A DNA stretch of 64,000 bases from Humulus lupulus (Eukaryota > Streptophyta > Magnoliopsida > Rosales > Cannabaceae), in NCBI RefSeq assembly GCF_963169125.1, contig NC_084794.1:159327858-159391857 (forward strand). The letters are read 5' to 3'. Below are positions 36,077 through 48,371 of the stretch, piece after piece. Position 1 is the first letter of the stretch, and each line of letters begins with the position of its first letter. The notes below the pieces were generated by a model. That model ran no database searches. It worked only from the letters and a program-made list of their open reading frames with translations, and was not told the origin of the DNA. A program made the position numbers and the translations under genes.

Positions 36077-36794
36077 TGATACGAACCACGCCAACAAGTG
36101 TGACGAAACCCGACACCAAATATGGAACAGCCACCAAGAACACACGAGATTGGAATGGAACCGCGACCCAATGCTTAGCCAAGCACGAACCTTGGTATGA
36201 GGAAGACGCCACAAACGGGGATGGAATCCGTTTGATAAGTCAGGATGAACGCCACAAGGAATCTCCTTGATAAGTTCAAAAGTTTCTTCAAGAACTCAAG
36301 AAGAAATAAACTCACAATTTCATTCAACATAATCTGCTTTTTCACATTGTTTTGGCAGTCCTTATAAGGAAGAAAATTACATGAAAACAAGACCCTTGGT
36401 CTTCCTAATGAAACCGAAAAATTAAGGACAGCCCCTTTGTCTTCCTAATGAAAACCGAAATAAAAGACAAGCCTTTTGTCTTCCTCATGAAAACCGAAAA
36501 TTAAAGACAAAAGGACTATTGGACTCACACAAGTCAAATGTTTGACTTATCACAAATTAAACAAAGACTAAAAAACGTGACTAAAAATAAAAAGACTCAT
36601 TAAGCTCCTAAACTCAGTCAACTTTGATGAGTAAGACAAGTCTTTGTTCTCCTTCAATGTTGACCACGGTCTCCTCTTGTTTTAGGACTTTGTGGACTAG
36701 GCTGTTAAGTTCTTCCTTGAATCTCTTGGCTCGTGCCCTCGTCACTGGACCAACTGGAACTTGACTTGAAACTTGGGTCTTGGTGTCCTCATCA
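36077..36794 (-). repeat. A0 5' LTR with primer site
   Basis: 718 bp, nearly identical to the 3' LTR. The flanking primer site (minus GTTGGTATCAG at 36066-36076) is followed by a partial duplication of the same bases instead of the usual AGAGC, where the leader deletion begins. Confidence 0.93.
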
Positions 36795-37094
36795 GAAGGT
36801 CACGGGATGACCCCCCTTACCAACTCCCAAGTGCCCTCTCCTATAAATATGAAGACCCTGGGAGTTGCAAAGGGTGGGATTCTATTGTGTAACAAAATAC
36901 CCTATAAAGAATACCAGAAATATAGCAATAATATTGGCTGGTGGAGTAGAAGAATTTTAACCTTTGAACCACCTAAAAAAGTATTCGTATCATCAGTTCA
37001 TTTTAAGATCATTCATCTGTTTCGGTTCATTACTTAGCACTAATCCCATTCTCTTATTTTCTTAATTACCTGTTGGCGAAGAACCGCGTCAACA
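36795..37094 (+). repeat. Tat-2 3' LTR, second part
   Basis: It resumes after the GAAGG duplication with GTCACGGGATGACC and ends CGCGTCAACA, followed by the outer TSD GTGTT. The TATA box CTATAAATAT is at 36841-36850. Confidence 0.9.
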
Positions 37095-37099
37095 GTGTT

Positions 37100-38027
37100 C
37101 CAGTTGATGTAGGGATCAGACGAGAGATACTAGATGAGTCTCATACTACACCATACTCGCTTCATCTGGGTACCACGAAGATGTATCAGGATCTACAGAC
37201 ATTGTATTGGTGGCCTAGGATGAAGAAGGATGTATTGGAGTACATGGCCAGGTGTTTGACTTGTCAGCAGGTGAAAGCTGAGCATCAGCGACCAGCGGGG
37301 TTGCTTCAACCTTTGGGTATCCCTGAGTGGAAATGGGAGGATGTTACAATGGACTTAGTGGGAGGTTTACCTAGAACAGTGGGACTATATGACTCGGTGT
37401 GGGTGATAGTGGACAAATACACCAAATCAACTCATTTTCTACCAGTGAAGTCGACTTACACAGTGGAACAGTATGCAAAGTTGTATGTGAGGGAGATCGT
37501 TCCTCTCCATGGGCTTCCTAAGTCTATTGTGTCTGATTGGGATCCTAACTTTACCTCCAAGTTTTGGGGTGGTTTGCAGAAAGCCATGGGGACTCAGTTG
37601 AAGTTGAGGGATCTTGGGGTAAGTATCTCCCATTGATTGAGTTTTCATATAACAACAGTTATCAGTCCACGATTGGAGTAGCTCCATATGAGATGTTATA
37701 TGGGAGGAGATGTAGGTCGCCCATTCATTGGGATGAGATGGATGAGAGGAAATATTTGGGACCAGACATGGTTTAGAAGACTAATGAAGCTATTGAGAAG
37801 ATCCGAGCCAGAATTCGTGTTTCACAGAGTAGACAGAAAAGCTATGCTGACCCTAAGCGTAGGGACGTGGAGTTCCAGGTTGGGGACCACATGTTTCTAC
37901 GAGTTTCACCACTGTGTGGGGTGAGGAGATTTGAGATGAAGGGCAAGCTGAGCCCTCGATTCATTGGACCTTTCGAGATTCTAGAAAGGATTGGACAGGT
38001 GGCTTATAGGTTAGCTCTGCCACCATC
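37100..38027 (+). pseudogene. Element D pol, second part (integrase)
   Basis: Continuation of 23840. It has the integrase HHCC finger (HTTPYSLHLG to CLTCQQ, 37140-37270), core (VTMDLVGGLP, SIVSDWDPNF) and C-terminal region (SPRFIGPFEILERIGQVAYRLALPPS, 37945-38027). There is a deletion and frameshift near 37610, where the third catalytic residue region is lost, and a stop near 37773. It ends exactly at a family-A LTR end. Confidence 0.88.
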
Positions 38028-38584
38028 TGATACGAACCACACCAACGATTGTGGTGAAACCTGACACCAAATATGGAACAGCCACCAAGAACATATGAGA
38101 TTGGAATGGAACTGCGACCCAATGCTTAGCCAAGCACGAACCTTGGTATGAGGAAGACGCCACAAACGAGGATGGAATCCGTTTGATAAGTCAGGATGAA
38201 CGCCACAAGGAATCTCCTTGATAAGTTCAAAAGTTTCTTCAAGAACTCAAGAAGAAATAAACTCACAATTTCATTCAACATAATCTGCCTTTCACATTGT
38301 TTTGGCAGTCCTTATAAGGACGAAAATTACATGAAAACAAGACCCTTGGTCTTCCTAATGAAAGCACCATAAACAAGACCTTTCGGCTCACACAACTCTT
38401 CAGCTCACAAAACAAGACCTTTCGGCTCACACAACTCTTCAGCTCACACAAGTCAAGTGTTTGACTTTTACAAAATAAAGAAAGATCAAATAACAACAAT
38501 AACGTAAATAAATTAAAATGACAAATACAATAAGACTCATGAAGCTCCTAAACTCAGTCAACTTTACTCTTGGTGTCCTCATCA
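38028..38584 (-). mobile_element. Family-A LTR variant joined to element D
   Basis: 557 bp with both family termini. The U3 palindrome repeats are replaced by a 39-bp direct repeat (38374-38451, containing AAGACCTTTCGGCTCACACA). The flanks CCATC and ATCAG do not form a TSD. The left flank is element D pol and the right flank an antisense LTR, so it is a rearranged copy. Confidence 0.8.
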
Positions 38585-39216
38585 ATCAGTTCCTGAGCTA
38601 ATCCTCCAGATTATTCCCTTCAATTCTCAAAGATACAGCTTAATTCCAGCAGTTCCCCCTTAAGTTTCAGTGTTTTTTCCCTTCCTTAGGAGAGAGGTGA
38701 GAGAGAAGACTGAGAAAGAGTTGGTCTAATTTCTGTCTAGTGTTTTCTAAGTCTTCCAAGTATATCCTTAGGTTATTAGACTAATCCCAAAGCCCTGGGT
38801 GCCAGAAACGTCCCCGAGGCCAAAACAGTAAAATCCCCCAATATTCCCGTCTAGACTCCCTAACCTCAAATATATCTCCAATTATTTATTTTCATCACCA
38901 TATAGTCTAACTCGCTACCCGATACCTAAAATACTCCTTGACTTGTCCAAAGTCAATTATAATGCCCCGTTGTGACTTTTCCCGCTGTCTAGCCCTAGGA
39001 TCGCCTCGAGTCGCCGGCTGCAGAATTATCCACATAATAATGTGGTTCTCGCATATATCTCATACATATATATATCACATCATCATATATCATGAGCACA
39101 CTATTAATCATATAATTACACATTTAAATCAATAACATTCATTCTAATCCCAATTATGCCCTCCCGGCACACTAATCAAGGCCCTTAAGCCTTATTAGCA
39201 AATTTGGGTCGTTACA
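38585..39216 (-). repeat. Antisense Tekay-like LTR fragment
   Basis: On the minus strand it starts TGTAACGACCCAAATTTGC, the start of the B/C LTR family, and runs about 630 bp before it is cut by the family-A LTR. It contains no gene. Confidence 0.75.
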
Positions 39217-39823
39217 GTGCGGCCTAAGGTGTCGGCCCTAGCATTTGTGAAAATTGAATACTGTATTTGGCTATAGATGAAGTTGTTGAGTAATCTAAGT
39301 GTGGTTGAATAGGTTGTACCCTGAAATATGCTTATATGCCATAGATTTGATAATTGAACATGCTTACTAGAATATCTGTTTGAGATTACTGTATATATTG
39401 TATATGTTGTTTTCTTGCTGGGCCTTGGCTCACGGGTGCTGCTTGGTGTAGGTAAAGGCAAAGGCAAGGGCGATTATCCCTAATTGGAGAGCTCTACAGG
39501 GTGAATGTACATGGCAGGCCGCTCAGCCGCCACGGTTGAGGAGGTTACAGGGACAGGAGGACCAGAACCTTGTATTTTGCCTTAGTATGGCTAATATTTA
39601 CTTTTAACTGTTGCGTTTTGTAACCAGCTTTTGAACACTGATGTTTTGGGGATCCCTACTGTAAACTGTTTATAACTTATAACACGTATATTTTGAGACC
39701 AAAATGTCTTTTAACCCTAGAACACCTAAACTAATGACACATTTTAAAACTGATGTCTTGATTAGCAAGTCTTGCACTTTATAATTACACGGTGTAGCGG
39801 TCCTGGCTATCCAGGGCGTTACA
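39217..39823 (+). repeat. Tekay-like LTR, 3' part
   Basis: Collinear with B1 LTR from GTGCGGCCTAAGG to GGGCGTTACA. The upstream part is replaced by the antisense LTR fragment. Confidence 0.75.
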
Positions 39824-41686
39824 CAAGAGGTTTTGGTTCGAGGAAAATCGAAGAAAAATAGGGTGTTGCTGGTCTGTGACAAGTGCTGTAGCGCTAGCCT
39901 TTGGGCGCTACAGCGCTAGGCTTGGGTTTCCTGGTGCCTGTGGCTCTGCTTGTAGCGCTATAGCGCCCTCTTTGAAGCGTTGTAGCACTACCCTGTCCCC
40001 AGAAGTGGGTTTTTGGGTTATTTCTTAGGGTTTTCGCCCGGGGGCTCGGGGTTTGATTCCACCACCCCATTTAGTGGAATTAGGGCTTCCCGAGGGCTCA
40101 GGATTGGTCCCAAGGTTAGGTTTTGGTATTGAAGTTTAGTGATGGTTTTTATTTGTGGTTGTGACTAGGTGTGTGCTAGGGCTAGGACGGGATTGTGCTT
40201 GAGAGTTGACTCCATCAAACAAGCTAGCGGAATCAAAGGTAAGAAACTGCACCTGGTTATGTGTTAATGGTGGGACTAAGAGCTCCCTATATCTGTTTAA
40301 ATGTCGTAGATTGTATTATGCCATGGGACATGTGATAAACGGCCTAAGAGTGCCGAAATCAATATTTGCGCACAGGGCGCGGCTCGGCCACTGGTAGCTG
40401 AGGATAGCTTAATATTCACTGAGCTCGGTTTAAGCGGGCCGGAGTTAGTGGGATAAATATGGGGTGCAACCTAAGGGTTTTGACCTTAGTTGATGAGGAC
40501 ACCAAGACTAAAGATCCAAGTCTAGTTCCAGTTGGTCCGGTGACGAGGGCGCGAGCCAAAAGACTCAGTTTAGGAGCTTGATGAGTCTTATTCTATTTTG
40601 TCATCTTGTATTTTTTATTTAGTCTTTGTTTATTTTATGAAAAGTCAAACACTTGACTTGTAAGAGTCTTTTTTTTGTAATTTTCGGTTTTCATTAGGAA
40701 GACAAAGGGCTTGTCTTTAATTTTCGGTTTTCATTAGGAAGACAAAGGGCTTGTCTTTAATTTTTGGTTTTCTTTAGGAAGACAAAGAGGCTTGTCTTGA
40801 TGTAATTTTCGTCTATATTAGACCTTGTAAACGTTTGGGAAAGTCAGATTAGGATGAAATGAAAATTGAGAGGTTTTCTTCTTGAGTTCTTGAAGAGACT
40901 ATTCGAACTTATCAAGGGTATTCCTTGTGGCGTTCAATCCGACTTATCAAACGGATTCCCATCCCCGTTTGTGGCGTCTTCCTCATACCAAGGTTCGTGC
41001 TTGGCTAAGCATTGGGTCGCAGTTCTTCATTCCCATTTCGTGTGTTCTTGGTGGCTTCCATATTTGGTGTCGGGTTTCACCACAATCGTTGGTGTGGTTC
41101 GTATCATTAGTTAATATGTGAATTGATTATTAATGTTAAATAATGAACTTGGTATGCTGAATGCCTGACTATATAGCTGTTATGGATTGATGAGAATGTG
41201 TTTATGCGTATGAGTTGTTTGATTGTTGATTTGTAAATTGACTGCTTAATGGTTATGCTCTGCTATTTGGTTTCTTGCTGGGCCTCGGCTCACGGGTGCT
41301 ACGTGGTGCAGGTAAAGGCAAGGGCAAGGTGCAGTCCTGAGTTGGAGAGCTTTGGAGTTGAATGTACATAGTCAACTGATTGGCTGCCACGGTCGAGGAG
41401 TGACACAGGACGGGACAAGCCTAAATGTATGTTTTGCCCTTAGAGTGGCTAGTAGCTGTACTTTTGTTCTGAATTTTGTAAACTGTCTTTTAAATGTTAT
41501 TACTTTTGGGATCCCATGTACTAAAATGTTCAAATATATGAAAAGCAACTTTTGTGGCCAAACTCTTTTAACCCTAGCTCAATTATAGTTTCAGTAACAC
41601 ATTTTTTTAACTAAATGGCTTGATTAGCAAGTCTTGCACTTCCGTAAACAGACAGTGTAACGATCTTGGCTATCCAGGGCGTTACA
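39824..41686 (+). repeat. Diverged Tekay-like LTR with solo LTR inside
   Basis: Collinear with the middle and end of the B1 LTR (GGGCTCGGGGTTTGATTCC near 40040, AAGAAACTGCACCTGGTTA near 40241, end GGGCGTTACA at 41686), interrupted at 40491-41106 by a family-A solo LTR. In the place of the B1 CpG block it carries TAGCGCTA palindromes (39889-39896, 39953-39960) and related GCGCTACAGCGC. It ends inside a minus-strand pol (element G). Confidence 0.75.
40491..41106 (+). mobile_element. Family-A solo LTR
   Basis: 616 bp from TGATGAGGACACC to GTTCGTATCA, flanked by a perfect TSD TTAGT (40486-40490 and 41107-41111). It is the ATTGTGGTG subtype and keeps the short coding tail of the NA type. This is a clean product of recombination between the two LTRs of one insertion. 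Confidence 0.93.
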
Positions 41687-43705
41687 CATGTTGACCCACT
41701 TTCTTGGGCAAGCCTCCCACAAAATCCATAGTAATATATTCCAATTTCCACTCGGGAACACCTAAAGGCTATAACAACTTCGTTGGCCGTTGGTGCTCAG
41801 CCTTTCCTACTGACAAGTTAAACACTTCGCTACATAGTCGACCACGTCCTTCTTCATCCCAGGCCACCAATACAACGACCATAGATCCTGATACATCTTC
41901 ATGGTGCCTGGATGTAATGAATATGGTGTGGTATGAGATTCATCAAGGATCTCTTGTCTAATATCTACATCCATCGGAACACAAATCTGATCATTATATC
42001 TCAGCAAACACATCTCTGAAATGGAATAGTCCTTAGCTAACCTGGCTAAAACATCCTCTCCAAGCATCACCATCTATGTATCATTCATTTGGCCCTTTTT
42101 TATTCTCTCCAAGAGGGTGGAATGTAAGGGAATATTGGCTAACTAGCCAACTACCAACTCTCTCTTCACTCTGGTTATGTCTTCTACCAATTCCTTAGAT
42201 ATTTGCTTCGAAATGAACAACTGTCCTTGGAACCTCCAACTCAAGGCATCCGCCACCACATTGTCTTTTCCTAGATGGTAAAGGATTTCACAGTCATAAT
42301 CCTTCATCAACTCTAGTCAACATCTTTGTCTCATGTTTAGGTCCTTCATTGTGATGAAATACTTCAAGCTCTTGTGAACGATATATATTCGCACTTCTCT
42401 CCATATAAATAGTGTCGCCACATTTTCAGAGCAAATACCACTGCTGTTATTTCCAAATCGTGAGTAGGGTACTGTTGCTCATATTCCTTCAGTTTTTGCG
42501 ATGCATAGGCAATAACCTTCCTAATCTGCATCAACACACATCCTAACACCAGTCTTGACCTGTCGCAGTATACCACGAACTTAACCCAATCTGAAGGGAG
42601 ACTGATCACTTGAGTAGTAATCACTAGTCACTTTAGCTCCTTGAAACTATTCTCACATCTGTTTAACCACACAAACTTCAGATTCTTCCATGATAATTGT
42701 GTGGAAATCTTTGAGAATCCTTCCACGAATCACCTGTAATACTCCACCAACCCAAGGAAACTCTTAACTTCCGAGGCATCCCTTGGCCTTGGTCAATCTC
42801 TGATTACTATCACCTTGGCTGGATCTACCTTAATACCGTCTCCACTGATAATGTGGCCTATGAATGACACATGTGGTATCTGAAACTCACACTTCATAAA
42901 CTCAGCGTACATCGATGTTCCCTCAATCTCTGCAAAAAAAGCCGGAGATGTTGCTCGTGCTATTCCTTTGAACGGGAGTAAACCAGGATGTCATCGATGA
43001 AGACAATCACGAACTGATCTAAACAATCCTTGAATACCCTGTTCATTAGGTCCAAGAATGCTCCTGGGGCATTGGTCAACCCAAATGAACTGACCACAAA
43101 CTTGTAATGCCCGTACCTCGTGCGAAAGGCCGTATTCGAGATATCCTCATCCTTGATCCTCAACTGGTGATAACCAGATCAAAGATCAATCTTTTCGAAT
43201 ACAATCTTACCCTGGAAGTGGTCAAAAAAGTCGTCTATTCTCGGTAGTGGGTACTTATTCTTGATGGTCAACTTGTTTAACTCCCTGTAGTGTACACACA
43301 TCCTAATGGTCTCATCCTTCTTCTTCACAAACAAAATCGGAGTGCCCAACAGTGAGAAGCTGGGTCTAATAAATCCCAGATCCAATAACTCATGTAACTA
43401 TACTTTCAACTCCTTCAGCTCTGCCGAAGTCATTCTGTGTGGTGCCCTTGACACTGCTTCTGTACCTGGTGCAAACTCAATGATGAACTCGATCTCTCGG
43501 TGCGGCAGAAGTCCCAGTAAATCCTCAAGGAACACATCTATGAACTCACATACCAATCTGGTTTCCTCTGGTCCCACTGGCATGATCCTAGTGGTGTCCA
43601 CCACACTAGCTAGGAATCCTATAAAACCTCATTTCAATAGGTCTCTAGCCCTTAATTCTGATATCATGGGAATGCGAGGTCCATGCACGATACCAACAAT
43701 GACGA
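41687..43705 (-). pseudogene. Element G pol relic, Tekay-like
   Basis: On the minus strand: the end of the protease region (HGPRIPMISELRARDLL), RT ([37 protein letters not shown] near 42980), RNase H ([27 protein letters not shown]) and the integrase HHCC finger (SHTTPYSLHPG to CLTCQ, 41807-41960). Many stops and frameshifts, especially 42060-42360 and 42640-42950. It is older than C or D. Both ends are cut by LTRs. Confidence 0.87.
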
Positions 43706-44934
43706 TGTAACGTCTCAAAATTTGACTTAGCTAGATAGTAGTAGCTTGTGTAGTAGTATTTTAGTTTTCGTGGTTATTGGTTCAAGTCGTGATTTAGTTG
43801 GAAACTCGTAGAGATAGTTATAAATTTTATAAGTTTAGCCTATAGTTTAGAAATATTAATTTTATCATAAGGTTTGATTAATATAGTTGGTCCTAGAAAT
43901 ATTATTTATTATAACCTAAGGTTTAGATAGAATAATTAAGAATGTGACACTTGTCACATGTATGTTTATTATGGATTTAAGGATTTTAGATGAATATATT
44001 AATCAAGGATAAACCAAGAAAGTCTAGAACATTCCATCAACTGTTAGGATCTCGTATTACTCAGTCAAAGTTGTTTAAAAAAAGTTCAAGTGTGCTGATA
44101 GTGTGCAAAAATATGTTTAGTATATCATCGTAAGTCGAGATATCGCGGTTATAGGGGCCAATATATCGCCTATGTTGATATGGAAAACACGTCGACTTCG
44201 TATGAAGGAAACCACAGAGCCTCAGGAATATGGGGGAGGCGATATATCGCCTATAGGGGAAATATATCGGCTCCACATGAATATTTTTAAAGTCCATGGA
44301 ATCCCAGCTAGAAATAGCCCTCAACAACTTGGACTTGCTCTTGAACGCTTTTGACCGAGTTCTGGACATCTGTTGAGCAGAAAGTTCGATTTTTATTTAA
44401 TTATTTATTGATTTTAAAATGAGTTAGTTTCACTCCTTGAACAATATGAATAGGACTCTTCACTCAGCCATTTGCATCATCATTCAAGCAGTTCTCAAAG
44501 CCTCCAAGCTGCTAATTTTGTACTAGAAAGAAACGCTAGGGTTTTGGGGTTAAAAGCTTTTCTAAATTCTTGGGAAGTATGCTAGAGTGTGATTTTGGTA
44601 TTGAAGTATAGATCAAAGTTCTAAGCTATCTAAGGTACTTTTAACCTTAGGTTTAGTTCATTATAGTTCCTTTGATTTTTTTCATTTTCTTCAAATCCTA
44701 ACTTGTTATAAAGGTTATTGGTTAGGTTATGATTTCCTTCGAAACTTAAGGTTTTCGTTAAGTTCTTATCTTGATGGTTTAGATCTTCTCTTCATCTACT
44801 TTTCTTTAGGAAACTTATGAGTCTTACTGTTTGGTTTTAGGAGTTTTCAATCCCGCACCTGTCTTTAATACCCCGATTTTGGTAAGGAAAATAGATTTTA
44901 TGTGTTATGATTATGTTTATATGTTATGTGTATG
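43706..44934 (+). repeat. Family-E LTR fragment E2
   Basis: It starts TGTAACGTCTC at the end of the element G pol and aligns with E1 and E3, including the palindrome GGCGATATATCGCC (44238-44251) and partners near 44160 and 44258-44271. It breaks off at 44934 where another LTR starts. Confidence 0.7.
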
Positions 44935-45739
44935 TGTAACACCCCAAGTTACTAATAAGGTTTAGGACCTTGATTAGCGTACCTGGAGGGCAATAAGTGA
45001 ATTAGCATGATAATATATGAATTTGAATGAATATGTGATTAGAATGCATGTTTAGGTGGTATAAATATGCATGTGGGCCCCGTTTGTTTGTTAGGGGTAA
45101 ATTGGTAATTTTAGCCCGTTGAGGGCATAAATGTGATAATTGTATTATGTGATTTGTACGACATGAGTGTGGTGATATTAATGTGATGCATGTGCCGAGA
45201 CGGTCCTAGGGAGCTAATTAGTTTAAAAGTCACAACGGTATTTTATACCCGGCTCTGGAGGAGCCTAGGGGTACTTTGGGAATTTTGTAAATTTGAGAAT
45301 CAGTGGATAATGGTTATTGATGATGGAGTAACTTGAGTAACCATTAGTAACTGTTGAGAGTAACAAGTTTTGATGGGAAAATGGTAGAATTGCAATATAG
45401 GTGAAAGGACAAAGGTGTCCTTGAGGTTTAGTTAGGAAAGAATTTTATGGAAGGGAAAAGTGGTCTTTTGGCAGAGATTTAGATTACTTCAGCTAAGGGA
45501 AAGATCATTCACGTTATTTCACTTGGCCAATTGGGTTTATGCTGAAATTTGAGGAAAAAGCCAGAAGGAAAGGGAAGAAGAGGAAGGCTGAAGTTGGGAG
45601 ACCTAGGAGGAGAATCAAGGTGGTTTAACAACTAAGTGGAACATAAGCCAAGATTATTCAGAGGTAAGGATTTGTCTCTGTTTTGTTTAAGTTTCAAGTT
45701 TGGTTTTTAGAGAATAAGCATGAAATTGAAGAGAGTTGT
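44935..45739 (+). repeat. Tekay-like LTR, 5' part
   Basis: It starts TGTAACACCCCAAG and contains CCTTGATTAGCGTACCTGGAGGGC-like sequence shared with the LTR starts of B1 and C. It is inserted in E2 and interrupted at 45740 by E3. It contains no gene. Confidence 0.7.
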
Positions 45740-47485
45740 TGTAGAGTCCAAGAACTTTACTTAGCTAATTGTTTAGTAGTATTATAGTATGTTTAGTGTT
45801 ATCTTTGTTACTATGGATTTTTGGTTCAGACCGGGAATTATTTGGACACTCATAGTAGTACTTATAGATTTTCTAAGTTTAACCTATAGTTTAAGAATAT
45901 TAAGTATAACCTAAGGTTTGATTAATGTGACTGATATTAAGGATTATATTTACTATATTATAAGGTTTAGACATCAACCAATAGGATTTTAAGCACATGT
46001 TATGAATGGTGATTAAGGATTAAAGATTTTTGAGGATTAAATATAATGAGTAAAGTTTGAATGTTATAGGGTCAGTCAGCAGCTTTGAGTACGTTGAGGG
46101 CTTAGTCAAGGCTGTTTACTCCATTCAAACTTAGCTAAAAATGTGTAAATTCGTGTTTAAATATTCAGCGTGTGCCGATATATCGCAGCTATAGGGGGCG
46201 ATATGTCGCAGCACGTAGATACGGAAAACACGAATCGATGCACGGTCGCCTCGGGAACAAAGGTCCAGGCGATATATCGCCTATAGGGAGCGATATATCG
46301 CCTCCACCAGCATGTTTTCAAATACTTTTGAATTCTTTTCCTTTCAGCCAATCAAACTCCTTCAACAGTCCAGCATCTTCTGAACGAGTCTTCAGCCTCT
46401 GCTGAACGATTATTCAAATGATTTTCACCTAAAAAGCCATTATTTTTATTCAAGTAAAATCAAGATATTTTCATTCCCAAACTCTATAAATAGGACCTAG
46501 TACCCAGCTATTATTCACCATTTGCTCTAAGTTCAGAAGCTGCTAGTGTTAAGTGAGTGTGAGAGTGTAAACACCTGGTTTGGGAAAAAACTATAAGCTT
46601 AAACATCATAAGCTTATCAAACACTTTGGGAAGTGAGTTCTATAGTATTTCGGTGGAGGTTATATTGATCTTGCAAATCTTTGAGGTAACCAAAACTCTA
46701 GTTTCTTTCTGTATTATGTTTCCTTTCTCTTAGTCTTCTACTCAATTTCCTAACCTCATTCTTATTTTGGTTAGGGAATCCAAGTTCTTAAGCACTTAAG
46801 TTGTGGTAAGCATATTTTCTTTTAATGGTTTAGTCTTCCTATTCTCTTTCATTTCATCTCCTTTCTTTAGACTCACTCTTGTTCATTATGGTTTTAGGAG
46901 TGTTCCAAAAAGTCCCAACTCAGTCCATTTTATCCCGGTAACTTTGGTAAGGAAAATAGGCTAGAATCTATATGTTTATGTTTATGTTATCATATGTGTT
47001 ATGTTATGATATGTTATGAATGTGTTATGAATTTGTTATGCATGTGTTTGTTGTAGGCTTGGGCTTATGCCCTATTTGACTAACAAGACCCCAAAAAGAT
47101 TGTGGGCATATGCCTATTTAGCTGGTAGGACCCCACTAATCTCATGGGCATAAGCTTGTTTAGTCTATGGGACCCCAAGTAATAATGGCCATTATAATAA
47201 GTGTATTATGTGTTATGATATGTCTTTACGTTATTATGAAATTATGTTTATGTTTATGACTATGTGTTAGATTTTTCCTTGCTGGGCATTAGGCTCATTC
47301 CTTTCTGTTTATGTGCAGGAAATAAGCTTTAGAGGTGGAAAGATTCGTGACGCTTGGAGGATGTGTATCGATGGTGAATGGAGTCAAGGGGCCGAGCGTT
47401 ATTCGATTCGAGGATGTAGTCTCATTTTATGTTTTTATGATTTTATGTGTATTTTCCGCACCAAATATGTAATGTCTTATGCCCT
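45740..47485 (+). repeat. Family-E LTR E3
   Basis: It starts TGTAGAGTCC and is collinear with E1 over most of its length. Palindromes lie at 46174-46187, 46197-46210, 46268-46281 and 46289-46302. It lacks its last 150 or so bases, being cut by a family-A leader. Confidence 0.75.
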
Positions 47486-48371
47486 ACTTGTGTGGGGTTT
47501 TGGTAAAAATGCCTCTAGACCATGGGGAACAAGAATAGAACAAATTTTTTTTTTTTTTTAGGTTCGGATCCCTTTGAATTTTTCTTCTTCTTTCTTTTCT
47601 TTCCTCTTGATCCTCAGACGCAGGTACAAGACACAAGAAAAAAAATTCAGACTTGGATTTGAAAACAAAACAACTCGGATTTCACAAAAGAGCAAGAGAT
47701 TCTCAATGCAAATTCGGATTTTCACATTGAAAAACTAGAGAAACTCACTGTCAATTCAGATTTCAAAACAAGAGAAACTCGATGCCAAATCAGATTTCAC
47801 AATAAAACAAATTCGGATTGTATAATAAGAACAAGAGAAAAAACTCAATGCCATTTCGGATTGCACAATAAGAACAAGAGAAACTCAACCCCAATTCAGA
47901 TTTTACAATAAGAACAAGAGAAACCCAAGGTAAAATTCGGATTTCAAAAGCAAAGCAAGAGAAACTCAATGAAAATTCGGATTCCACAATAAGAACTAGA
48001 GAAAATCAATGCAAATTCAGATTCCACAATTAGAACAAGATAAAACTCAAAGCCCTAATTCACGTTAAGAACCCTAATTCATGATTTCAGAGACGAAAAG
48101 AAAACAAAATAGGGGATTACAAAGGACCCTAATTCACGAAACTTTGGAAATAAGGGAATGATTGAACAAGGAAACAATTGAAATAGGGAAATCAACAAGC
48201 TCTAGAATAGTTTCAGATTTCACAACAGATGAACAAGGACAAAGAACTCAAAACACGACTAGATGATTTTTTTTTTTTTTTTTGAAATCCTAATATAAGA
48301 ACACGAACTGAATAGAAAAAAAAATGAAAGAGGAAAGGCCAAACCGGATGATCCTAAGCTCTGATACCAAC
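47486..48371 (-). mobile_element. Family-A leader fragment, shared-LTR unit
   Basis: This is a leader like that of NA1, with the tandem repeats at about 47650-48060, ending at the primer site (GTTGGTATCAGAG on minus, 48359-48371) of the LTR at 48372. Gag and everything beyond is missing on the left, where it abuts E3. Its 5' LTR is also the 3' LTR of NA4. Confidence 0.8.

Larger units (their letters stand above)
30774..36794 (-). mobile_element. A0, near-intact family-A (CRM-like) element
   Basis: A 6,021-bp element flanked by GAAGG (30769-30773 and 36795-36799), with two 718-bp LTRs that differ by eye at one base (C to A near 36371). It has an uninterrupted gag-pol and a polypurine tract (minus AAGAGGGGGGGAA next to 31491). 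The leader between the LTR and Gag is only about 130 bp, against about 1.5 kb in NA2. It is the only copy here with RT, RNase H and integrase intact, and a candidate source of proteins for the NA elements. Confidence 0.95.
23841..37094 (+). mobile_element. Tat-2, deleted Tat-like element with antisense gene
   Basis: It is flanked by the TSD GTGTT (23836-23840 and 37095-37099) within the integrase region of element D. 5' LTR 23841-24596. The internal region, 24597-30324, contains only a Gag N-terminus, an inserted piece of a family-E element and an antisense gene. Polypurine tract 30311-30324. 3' LTR from 30325 to 37094, split by A0. RT, RNase H and integrase are gone, so it depends on others or is dead. 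The first base pair of the 5' LTR is mutated from TG to TA. Confidence 0.88.

Noticed and set aside
35946..36212. Upstream extension of the A0 ORF, beginning [16 protein letters not shown]
   Set aside because: It is translation of the 5' LTR and the short leader. Gag homology starts at 35945, and the same peptide appears in lone LTRs with no gene attached.
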